Origin: Bolinopsis microptera | Taxonomy: Eukaryota > Ctenophora > Tentaculata > Lobata > Bolinopsidae | Direction of reading: 5' to 3' | Assembly (NCBI RefSeq): GCF_026151205.1 | Contig: NC_087084.1 | Coordinates: 5,759,538 to 5,823,537 of the forward strand | DNA length: 64,000 nucleotides | Shown: positions 11,837 to 23,100 of the stretch, piece after piece | Layout of the letters: each line of letters begins with the position of its first letter | Numbering within the stretch: position 1 is the first letter of the stretch | Made by a program: the position numbers and the translations under genes | The notes under the pieces: model-generated | The model's input: only the letters and a program-made list of their open reading frames with translations | Told to the model about the DNA's origin: nothing | Databases searched by the model: none

Positions 11837-13033
11837 ATCTCATTCTGTAGATTTGCGGGGATTATTTTTTTGTTTATTATAGTGGTTGCAATTTTATTCT
11901 CATTCTCTTGTATAATGTATATATATATACTTTTAATGTATTATATATATACTTTTTGACTATTGGGTAAATTCACTTTTTATGTTGGGTCAGACATTGT
12001 CATTACCATGTAATTTAAATTTTGAATCGTTTTATCCGTTTAATTCGTTTAATCCGTTTATGTTCAAGCAAACGTCAGACGCGCTAGCCGGCTCAATATT
12101 TTTTAGATTTTGATACAACCAGACTAAAATTTTGAAGTTTGTCATATCCATGAAAAGCTAAGGTTGTAATTGATTTTACTCACAATGAATTCTTTTGCAA
12201 AGTTCCAGGGTTCACTGAATTTCAAACGACATTTCAATTTAAATTTGAAAAATTCAAATTCACTTTTGAGTTTTCGATCGGGTGCGGGTGCGGGTACGCA
12301 CGTACCGCTATCGGGGCCAGAACTTGGTACGCGCGTACCGCCGTACCGGGTGCGAATACGTATTGACCAACTATATAAGATAATTTGAAGCCTGTACTGT
12401 GCAGAGAGAAACCACTCAAAAGTCAAATCCACGATTTACCGTGCACCCGAATTGCCATACTATTTTCTTTCCCCCACAATTATCATAGTATTAATTGCAT
12501 CAATTTAACTGCTGTGCTGATCATAAGTGGAAAACATCTTAATGAGATCACAATGGAAATTTTAATCAAATTAAACGACAACGCTCGAATTGTTGAATAA
12601 GTGCCCTGAAATGTCTTTGACAAAAAATAACCGAACCTGATTAAGTTTCAATGTGCTCCAGACTCTGAGAAGTAATCTAGATCACAACAGCACAACATTG
12701 TAACTCTGCATCTAAGCACGTGCACCTAGTCCTAAGCACCTAGTGTTTTACATTTCCCTCTATTATAAAGGTTGACATTTAGTTCTGGAGCGTTAATAAA
12801 TTTATATTTTGAGATACATTTTTTGTATTTGATTGAGCACAACGGCTGATAATTTATTTTTCACAGTCTGCGTTAAACAAATTATTGAATATAATGGAAT
12901 AAAAATCATGGAGTCACATCACAATTGTTGCGGAAAGATTCTCACGAAAAAGAGGATTTGTGTCAGGAATTTATAGAATATTCTAGATATCTATATCATT
13001 CAGTCCATCGTCCTTCCTTGTAAAGTAGTCCCT
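11837..13033. other. Intergenic, repeat-derived
   Basis: About 11925-12060 resembles the inverse of 61610-61735 (ATCCGTTTAATCCGTTTA versus TAAACGGATTAAACGGAT), so it is a dispersed repeat. Near 12283-12360 there is a GC-rich run of GTGCGGGTGCGGGTACGCAC-type units. No gene is supported. Confidence 0.45.
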
Positions 13034-14328
13034 CTACATCTCAATCTTCAGACTAAGCTTGTCACCAGGCAGGGGGAACTTCTCCGAGTCAAATGAAACA
13101 TAGATTGCATAGTTCCCGTAAACGGGTCCACTTTTCAAATGTGGTCCTGCTCCATGATCTGTTCCCTGTAGTCTCACGTCCTTACAGGTTTGAACCGGAC
13201 AGTCCTGTATGTTCGAAATGTCATGGGGCCAGTCTTTACTGAGAATGGTGTTTGTGAGTGGGTTGATGGCAAAGTCATTTCCAAGGCCGTGTGTGTTGTC
13301 GTCATTCACACCAGCTCCAGAGAGGTGTCCTCCAGTGAGTACAATCCTACAGCCGTTATTGCTATATGCCCAATTAAAAGCGAGGTCTCCACCAACAGAG
13401 AATATAGGATCGTCTCCCAAATTATCAGCATCATCGGCAATTGACTCCTGGATTGGCCCTCCTTGAGTAACAATTTGTCTGCCCGGGTTCATGTTTTTCA
13501 GCCCGAACCTGAACAAAGTTATGTTATCAAAAACTTATAATTTACAGATTGTAAGTGGTATAGCCAAATCCAGGCAGAGAATTAGTTCCCGGGGGAAAAG
13601 TGTGCATACCTTGTACTGAATGATTCTCCCAAGACTTTGAACTTGAAGACCTTGACAGCATCCACAACACCTCGCTGATGTCTCACAATAGCGATGTAGT
13701 TTGCTGGTGTAACCCACACGTTTGCACTCAAGTAGTCCTTGGTTAGGGCTTCATCATCACTTCCAATATCAATACCAGTGGCCCATCCTGAGGATAATCA
13801 ATTGATCAGCCTGATGGTGTTAGGTTATTGTCCTGTAAATGATAAAGATAACGAACGCAGCTTCGCCAATCGCCCATGTCTATTTTTATAATTTGAATAA
13901 TTTTTCTCGATTTGTTGTCGGAAAATGGCACAAAATGTCGACTTAACACTTACAACTTAAATCTCCCAATTTAAAAAACATGATAATAATTTCTTACCGA
14001 CAGTGTATCCGAATATGTGTCCGTCAGCAGGATTGATGTTCATCCCCAGGCGCCAGGTCCCCGCCTTTTCTAGCTTTTTTTCGAGTGACTGAATCTTCTC
14101 TCCAAGTACCCCTTGTCCGTCATCAAGGGACTGAATCTTCTCTCCGAGTACCCCTTGTCCCTCGTCAAGGGACTGAATCTTCTCTCCGAGTACCTCTTGT
14201 CCTTCCTTGAGCTCACTCAGCTCATCTTTTATCGCCTGTAACAGCTGCTTGGTCCCACCCTTAGACTTCTTAGACTTTGCTGCATATAATACTCCGACTA
14301 AGAAAGTTACAAAGATAAGAAACCTCAT
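13034..14328 (-). CDS. Secreted coiled-coil protein of unknown family, three exons
   Basis: Exons on the minus strand are 14328-13998, 13787-13610 and 13508-13034, joined in phases 1 and 2 at good GT..AG sites, giving about 327 residues. The N-terminus MRFLIFVTFLVGVLYAA is a clear signal peptide, followed by a Lys-rich stretch. Next come three 14-residue (42-bp) near-identical repeats of the type GQGVLGEKIQSLD, two heptads each, predicting a coiled coil that could drive oligomerisation. Then a Gly/Asp-rich globular region follows, containing NVWVTPANYIAIVRHQRG, GGDLAFNWAYSNNGCRI and YGNYAIYVSFDSEKFPLPG, with four Cys. The layout (signal, coiled coil, C-terminal beta-rich domain) recalls secreted multimeric proteins such as C1q- or collectin-like ones, but I do not recognise the C-terminal domain and make no such assignment. 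ATG 14328 is chosen because it starts the signal peptide. Confidence 0.8.
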
Positions 14329-15441
14329 AATGAATTCGAATTGTAGAAATGATAATTGTCTTTCTAGTCTCTAATCTACATTAGGTGTAAGGTGGGCGTT
14401 TGGATAGAAAAACCTGATGAGGTGTTTACTATTCTAATTTCTAATTTCTTTTGTGTTATAACTGTTAGAGGACTTTTTTCGTGTGATAGTTCGTCAACAA
14501 TTAGGCTAGCTCGTTATAAATGCAATAAGTCTTAAAGTCTGATGATGATGATGAGAATAATTACGTTCATTGTTATAAATTTGTATAATTTCTAAACCTC
14601 GTGGCTTCAACATTCAAGAGGCTGGACATTTCAAAACAGGACCGTGTTGCTATTTTTAGAGATTAAACAACAAACTGAGGTCTGAGATAGAATTGTAACA
14701 TCAGCAGGTGGGGTGGTAACCATCATGCTGAACGCCGCCGGTCAATTTGACCACGCCGCCGGTACCACTCCCGGCGTACGACGGCGTGGCGTGACTTATG
14801 TAAAATCCTAGTTTGCCATGTTATTGGCAGTACTTATGTACTAAACACAAGTCAATGTCATACATCGTAGAATTTAAACACTTGACAAGTTAACAACAAC
14901 TATTGATCAACAAAAATCATCGTACAATGAACCCATTTACATTTTACTTTATTTCCCAAACTATGTTACTCATCAATCGTTTAAATTTATGAAATGATTC
15001 ATTAAGATCATTATCGACCTTTTTTTGTGTTAATGAATAACCAAATTTTGTTTGGATACTTTGAAACATATCTAAAAGTGTTGAGAGCAATCCCGGAGCA
15101 TTGAGGTCGCAGCATTTTATGTTCTATAAGGAATAAAAATTCGATGAGGTTAATTGATAATTCCTCGTCATAAAGTCATAAGTAACACTGGTTGGATCAC
15201 AATGAAAAGGGACTAAGGTTTACTTAAAATGAATTTTCCTGACACGTTCAATAGATCTTGTAGGAAAATTGAAATATAGCGTTACAGTGAAACGATCAAA
15301 GAAAAAACAATAACAATCAAATCGACAGTCTGAGAGGGAAACTTAAGGATACAAGGATACAATACAACAGCAAACCCACTCAGTAGTCAGTCGGCAATAC
15401 AACGTTTTAAGGCTACGATTTGTATTAAGTCAGCCAGATTA
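14329..15441. other. Intergenic stretch
   Basis: No gene is supported. Near 14740-14800 is a local GC-rich run of GCCGCCGG and GGCGT motifs in otherwise AT-rich DNA. It would contain the promoter of the minus-strand secreted gene, but I see no clear TATA box or other element to name. Confidence 0.35.
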
Positions 15442-16344
15442 CCTTATCGGACCTTATTTGGACGGACATTACATGAACGGACATAATTATGAACGGAAAT
15501 TAATATGAACGCTCGAAGGCATTCAAAACCATGAAAAATCCGAATTTTTTTCAATCGTTTTGACGTTTTTTTAATTTCAGCAAATGATTTTTGAATCCAT
15601 TTTTTATACAGTAAGTAAGAAAAGCAGTCATTAAGCAGTAAAAATGTTAAAATATGTGTACGCGATCAGTTTCTAATATCACATATCATCTTCATCAAAT
15701 GGCCATGGGTTTTCGTGCATGAAATAGTCCATGCTTAAACTTAGCATCAGTGATTTCTAGCTTAATGGAAACCTTTTTTTTTATCAAACTACCCCGGTCC
15801 TGCATTTCAGTGTTAACTTTTACAAGCCATTCGGCGTGAAGTGGCTTTATCTTAGACAACTTAAGGTTAACCTTAACATCACGTGGAGCTTTCCTAGCAC
15901 AGTTTCATAACCGCCCCTGAGTAATATGAGCTATAACAACGTCGGACAATGTCCTTGGCAACACGATTTACCGTAGTATCTAGAGGCTGGAACAAGTTTG
16001 TCATGTTGGCGGGGACTAGTTCATGAACTATGTTGTTGAGTGCCATAATTTCGTTGACTTTTTTCCGCCAAGTGACCCTTGAAAACATCATATGCTAGTA
16101 AAGTTTTCTGTGCCTCCGGCAGACCAAGGAGAACCTCTCCGTCGTTAACTTACGGCACAATAAAGTTCTCAAAGTTGTCATACTCTGGACAAAAAGTTCG
16201 AAATGGAAAAATTTTTGAAAAAAATTCAACAGACTTTAACTTGGACGGACATTAATTGAACGGACTTTATTTGAACGGACATTAAGATGAACGCTAGGGC
16301 CTCCAGCGTTCAAGTAATGTCCGTCCAAATAAGGTCCGATAAGG
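15442..16344. mobile_element. DNA transposon remnant with 30-bp inverted repeats, TA target site (copy 1)
   Basis: Starts CCTTATCGGACCTTATTTGG and ends with the reverse complement at 16325-16344; both sides are flanked by TA (15440-15441, 16345-16346). It is about 903 bp and nearly identical in layout to 61772-62680. An internal minus-strand piece resembles a DDE transposase. TA duplication plus this transposase type point to the Tc1/mariner-pogo/Tigger group. Sub-terminal GAACGGACATTA motifs repeat several times. Confidence 0.8.
15894..16091 (-). pseudogene. Pogo/Tigger-type DDE transposase remnant
   Basis: 65 codons include LVPANMTNLFQPLDTTVNR, which matches the conserved block around the third catalytic region of pogo/Tigger-like DDE superfamily endonucleases (typically LPPNTT..LQPLD). 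The rest of the transposase is missing, so it cannot be functional. The same block exists at about 62300-62400 in the second copy. Confidence 0.6.
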
Positions 16345-16346
16345 TA

Positions 16347-17160
16347 GTCATTATTGAAACGTATCACTATCAAGTCAGCTGTTGAAAATAACGCAGCTAT
16401 AACCAGTGAACGTAGTCATACTGCAAATTAATCGCGATGCATATTCGAACGAAGTATCGTTATATAGAATTGTAATTATAGGACTTAAAAAGGCAGTTGA
16501 TGGAAGTTTAGCGTCCGCCTATGGCCTAACGGGCGCAATTCTTGTTAATCATAATGTATTAATTTGAAATTCGAAATGCGACAATATAATATTTATATTT
16601 TGTTTTGTGATCATTAAAGCTTCCAATTCCAGTGCCTCAATCGTGAACTATATAAATATTTTCGGTAAAATGTTGGAAAGTTAAGTTTTATTACTATAAG
16701 GGGAAATTCTGTCAAATTTGCTGAGTACGTGATATATTATTTGTTATTGCACTGTGAATGCGTTTGATACTTTATTAAGTCGTGTGTTAAAACATGTGTA
16801 ATGTTGGTACAATAATTATTAATGGAAACTTGCCCGTATTTTGCTGAGCTGACACATGTTTTCCAGGTCCTGAAATGTAAATTGGATTGTGTAATGAGTT
16901 TAAGCGAAATGCTTACATTTGTTTATGCCAGGTATTAAATCTAAGGTTGATTCGTTAACGTTTTGCTTTAATGCTTTGTATCGTGAGTTGTTAAAGAATT
17001 TGTTACTATTATTTTGGTTACATTAACAAAGTCGTCGCATTTTTTCCGCTTCCAACAGTTTTATATAACCTCCAAGGTTCAAATAGGACGTTCAATTTTC
17101 ATATGCTAAAAGTTAAAACGACTAAACGCTCGATCAAATAGATACACTGACAAATGTGAA
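16347..17160. other. Upstream region of the P450 gene
   Basis: AT-rich, no open frame of note and no recognisable repeat. It should contain the promoter and 5' leader of the cytochrome P450 gene. I see no decisive core promoter motif. Confidence 0.3.
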
Positions 17161-20100
17161 ATGGATAACATGATCGATATTTTATCGAGAGAAGTGGAAT
17201 ATAAAGCAGATCTGCTCGAACAGCTACTTCTTTTCACTCAGTCCAATGTATTGAAATGGAGCTGGAAAGTAGGGCGAATGGGAGCAATTTTCTTATTTCT
17301 TAGCTTGCTGAAAGCTTTCCACAATACTGCTGTAAGTCATATTCCAGTAGAAATCCATGCCTTATCTCCCAAAATAAATAGGAATAATAAATATTGTCAT
17401 CTGCAAAGTAAAATACTTATAATGAAGATATACACTTATAACTTTATAATTTGCTGTTTTACATTCCCAGTACAGAGAGTATAATTATGATTAAAACTTT
17501 TAAACTAAATGAAAATTTACCAGAAAATGATATATTTCATGAAGTAAAGATTAAACGGTACCAATCACCGATGATTGGTATTGTTTGAGGCTATTTGCAG
17601 TTGGTTCGCAGTCATTTCCATAATTAAAAAATCACTAAACCAAGTTAAACTTACAACTTATTGTCACTGCATATTGCATATACATGCCTGGTGATGACGA
17701 TTTTTAATCCTTCCATAGTTAAAACACCGTCGATACCGTCACCTTCCCGGACCACCTAGAGACAGCTTCATTTCTGGTCACGTGGACACCTTGAAAAAAC
17801 AGCAAAAGTCTCACGGTCACAGTCACAAATGGTTTTACTTTCTTTTCAGGGTAAATTAACATACTTCCATATTTTGCTGAATATATACTTATTATATATT
17901 CGTTCAATTTAAATGATTTCGAAGAATATTTCGTTTGGCTTATAGTTATATATAAAACCAGTTTGTACATAAAATGACGATATTCTTAAAGACAATATTT
18001 TCGCAACAGGAATACGGAGGTGTCTCCCTGATTTGGATCTACAGGTCTCCAAAGATTCTGATCTCTAGTCCCAGTTTTTGTAGCCTTCTCATAAGAGCTC
18101 CAAGTACTCACCAATCTAGATACGAAGTCTACAATAACGTTAGAATGATGTCTGAATTTATACGCATTAACTTTAAAAGTTATGATTAATAATTAAAAAC
18201 ATTTCAAATAGGAAACGTATAGAATGTACTGACTGTCAGCTCTTTTTCCGATTCTTCCAGAGCGCCATTATTAATTTTTCTGTTGATTGTACTTATAACC
18301 GACTTATTATTATGATTGATTTTAAATCCCTCGTGATCAGCTGTCTCTCCAATAGTATCTAATTCCACATTCAAACCAATTAATACTAACCATTCCCACA
18401 GTTGTCGCGAGAAGGACCCCTGGTGGATGCTGTCTCCACTGGTAAAAGTATTCTCACTGATCAGGACTCTCTTCACAGACAGCAGAGAAGAGGTGTTTAC
18501 CTGAGGTCCATGCACAGAAAATCTTTCCAGCACATTGTGGATTCTGGTAAGTTGTTTAAATCGAGAATTTCGGGCGATGGAATTGCTTATAGTTATAATT
18601 ACTTAATTGCAGTATTAGTCGTTCTTCCTTTCATGTTCGTGAATAATAATCCTGGACCAGGCAAAAGTCCTGCTCACATTGGGACGTCCGCTCGGTTTGT
18701 CGATGTAATCCGAATTATATGGTCTAAATAACATTAATTACTCGGGTACACTTTTTCACCAGTGGGGCATTTCTCGGAATCACGCCCTTTTTGACCGCAC
18801 CCATATCGCGACCCCCACTATAAATTATCTCGGCTTCTGATTGAGATACAGACCTCAGGCATGAACCAAAATGTGCCCAGGATGCATGTTTATATTAGTG
18901 CTATGAAGATACTTAAGGCCTAAGAGACTTATTTTTTGAGAAATCGCCAAAAATCCGATTTTACTATATAACAGCCTCGCAAGTAACAATTATTACATTT
19001 ATTTCAAGATATCTCAGCTTCTGATTGGAGCTAAGCGCTCATCTTGGGCATTAAAATGGTCAGCATCATCATATTAAGTGGGGTAGAGCATGGTTTTAAA
19101 GTCTTGAGACTTCAGGTTGTTGAGTTATTAGGTCAGATCCCATTTTTATGCTCTCGCGAGTAGCGATTGATGCACTTATTTCAAGATATCTCAGCTTCTG
19201 ATTGGAGCTAAGCGTTCATCTTGGACATTGAAATGGTCAGAATCATCGCATTGAGTGGGGTAGAGCATAGTTTTAAAGTCTTTAGACTTCAGGTTGTTGA
19301 GTTATTAGGTCAGATCCCATTTTTACGCTCTCGCGAGTAGCGATTGATGCACTTATTTCAAGATATCTCAGCTTCTGATTGGAGCTAAGCGTTCATCTTG
19401 GGCATTGAAATGGTCAGAATCATCACATTGAGTGGGGTAGAGCATAGTTTTAAAGTCTTGAGACTTCAGGTTGTTGAGTTATTAGGTCAGATCCCATTTT
19501 TACGCTCTCGCGAGTAGCGATTGATGCACTTATTTCAAGATATCTCAGCTTCTGATTGGAGCTAAGCGTTCATCTTGGGCATTGGAATGGTCAGAATCAT
19601 CACATTGAGTGGGGTAGAGCATAGTTTTAAAGTCTTGAGACTTCAGGTTGTTGAGTTATTAGGTCAGATCCCATTTTTACGCTCTCCCGAGTAGCAATTG
19701 ATGCACTTATTTCAAGATATCTCAGCTTCTGATTGGAGCTAAGCGCTCATCTTGGGCATTAAAATGGTCAGAATCATCACATTGAGTGGGGTAGAGCATA
19801 GTTTTAAAGTCTTGAGACTTCAGGTTGTTGAGTTATAAGTCAGATCCCATTTTTACGCTCTCGCAAGTAGCGATTGCCAAGAAATATCAATAAAATTTCA
19901 CTAAAACCTCTAGCCCTAGGAACATTCATTACCCCACTTAATTTGATCATTCTGACCATTTTAATGCCCATGATAAGCGCTTAGCTTCAATCAGAAGCTG
20001 AGATATCTTGTAATAAGTGTGTCAATCGCTACTCGCGAGAGTGTAAAAATATGTTTTAACCTAATAATTCAACAACCTGAAGTCTGAAGACTTTGAAACC

Positions 20101-23100
20101 ACGCTCTACCCCACTCAATGTGATGATTCTGACCATTTCAATGCCCAAGATGAACGCTTAGCTCCAATCAGAAGCTGAGATATCTTGAAATAAGTGTAAT
20201 AATTGTTACTGCGAGACTGTTATATAGTAAAATCGGACTTTTGGCGATTTCTCAAAAACTAAGTCTCTTAGGCCTTAAGTATCTTCATAGCACTAACATA
20301 AACATGCATCTTAGGCACATTTTGGTATATGTCTAAGGTCTGTATCTCAATCAGAAGCTGAGATAATCTATAGTGGGGGTCGCAAAACTGGTGAAAAAGT
20401 GTACCCGAGTAATTAGTGTTATTTAGGACCATATAAGTCGGATTACATCGAGAAACCGAGCGGACGTCCCAATGTGAGCAGGACTTTTGCCTGGTCCAGG
20501 ATTATAAAAGGAAGTTAAGCCGTTTGTGAACACACAGTAGAACTAGATTATGAAAGTTAAATGGAAATATATAAATATTCAAAGTATCTGTGCTGTGACA
20601 GCTCTGTGACAGTGTTGTGACAACACTGTGACAACACAACAAACTTCCCCATTCCTCAGTCCAAGAAGTGTCAGACAACATAATCTTAGCATTGAACAGA
20701 CTAGAGGAGACAGACATTAGGGGAGTAATACTAACGTTTGTTCACCGCATCATGGCGGATTCCTTGTTTGGAATTGACACTTCAGATTATGAAACTGATT
20801 TGAAGCCCCCTCTGAATGCTTTCTTCTCACAGGTAAGGGAGAGTAAGGGGTAAGGAGTAAGGAGTAAGGAGTAAGGAGTAAGGAGTAAGGAGTAAGGAGT
20901 AAGGAGTAAGGAGTAAGGAGTAAGGAGTAAGGAGTAAGGAGTAAGGAGTAAGGGGTATAAGGAGTAAGGAGTAAGGAGTAAGGAGTAAGGAGTAAGTGGT
21001 ATAAGGAGTAAGGAGTAAGGAGTAAGGAGTAAGGAGTAAGGAGTTAGGAGTAAGGAGTAAGGAGTAAGGAGTAAGGAGTAAGGAGTAATGAGTAAGGAGT
21101 AAGGAGTAAGGAGTAAGGAGTAAGGAGTAAGGAGTAAGGAGTACGGAGTAAGGAGTAAGGAGTAAGGAGTAAGGAGTAAGGAGTAAGGAGTAAGGAGTAA
21201 GTGGTATAAGGAGTAAGGAGTAAGGAGTAAGGAGTAAGGAGTAAGGAGTAAGGAGTTAGGAGTAAGGAGTAAGGAGTAAGGAGTAAGGAGTAAGGAGTAA
21301 TGAGTAAGGAGTAAGGAGTAAGGAGTAAGGAGTAAGGAGTAAGGAGTAAGGAGTAAGGAGTAAGGAGTAAGGAGTAAGGAGTAAGAAGTAAGGAGTAAGG
21401 AGTAAGAAGTAAGGAGTAAGGAGTAAGGAGTAACGAGTAAGGATTAAGGAGTAAGGAGTAAGGAGTAAGGAGTAAGGAGAAAGGAGTAAGGAGTAAGGAG
21501 TAAGGAGTAAGGAGTAAGAAGTAAGGAGTAAGGAGTAAGAAGTAAGGAGTAAGGAGTAAGGAGTAAGGAGTAAGGATTAAGGAGTAAGGAGTAAGGAGTA
21601 AGGAGTAAGGAGAAAGGAGTAAGGAGTAAGGAGTAAGGAGTAAGGAGTAAGGAGTAAGGAGTAAGGAGTAAGGAGTAAGGAGTAAGGAGTAAGGAGTAAG
21701 GAGTAAGGAGTAAGGAGTAAGGAGTAAGGAGTAAGGAGTAAGGAGTAAGGAGTAAGGAGTAAGGAGTAAGGAGTAAGGAGTAAGGAGTAAGCAGTTAGGA
21801 CTAAGAAGTAAGGAGTAAGGAGTAAGGAGTAAGGAGTAAGGAGTAAGGAGTAAGGAGTAAGGAAAATTAATGATTCATCTGATCGAAAATTTTTGGCATC
21901 CTAGAAAGCTAGCATTAGTTTAAAATCCCCGAAACACGATTCAAACTATTGCAGTTGGAAATGGCAGGAAAAATTAAAATGAAGAGCAGACGCAGAACGA
22001 GTGGTTTCATGAATTGGTTTTCATATAAAAACGTTGAAGAGTTCGAAATAAACGAAGATGCTTCGTATGAAGATATGGATCCTGATAAAGAAACCATTGA
22101 AATAAGAAGGTCATTGATTATAGTGTTATGTCACGTTATGCCCAAATAAGGAGATATGTGCGTTATTTTCTACTTGTACTTCTCTTCCTTCTAGATATGT
22201 CCCTTAAGTATAATACTGAGACGTTTGAGGAGTGGAGGAGGATAGCTGCTTGAAAAGAACTAGCAGAATTAACACGACTCTGATTTCAGATTGATATATG
22301 AGCATGTACAGATAACAAAACAGTTGCTAAGAAGGAAGAGCTGGGCTGAAAAACAAGACACGGACCTTGTTGCTGCAATACTCACGCAAGATGGTATGTT
22401 GACAATTTAATTATTTACATACAAAAATAATTTTGAAGTTACTTACGATTTTACAACGTTCAATATAATTGTATGGATACGAATAATGATAGAAATATAA
22501 TAAATGGTTCATTGACATTTGAGTGTTGGTGATATCCAATGCAACCTGTACTTGATTTGAGTGTTGGTGATATCGAGTGCAACCTGTACTTGATTTGAGT
22601 GTTGGTGATATCCAGTGCAACCTGTACTTGATTTGAGTGTTGGTGATATCCAGTGCAACCTGTACTTGATTTGAGTGTTGGTGATATACAGTGCAACCTG
22701 TACTTGATTTAAGTGTTGGTGATATCCAGTGCAACCTGTACTTGATTTAAGTGTTGGTGATATCCAGTGCAACCTGTACTTGATTTGAGTGTTGGTGATA
22801 TCCAGTGCAACCTGTACTTGATTTGAGTGTTGGTGATATACAGTGCAACCTGTACTTGATTTGAGTGTTCATGATATCCAATGCAACCTGTACTTGATTT
22901 GAGTGTTGGTGATATCCAGTGCAACCTGTACTTGATTTTAGTGTTGGTGATATCCAGTGCAACCTGTACTTGATTTGAGTGTTGGTGATATCCAGTGCGA
23001 CCTGTACTTGATTTGAGTGTTGGTGATATCCAGTGCAACCTGTACTTGATTTGAGTGTTAATGATATCCAGTGCAACCTGTACTTGATTTGAGTGTTGGT

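Noticed and set aside
12142-12432. Overlapping open frames on both strands in a GC-rich block
   Set aside because: They arise from short GTGCGGGTACG-type repeats without motifs or splice sites that fit a gene.
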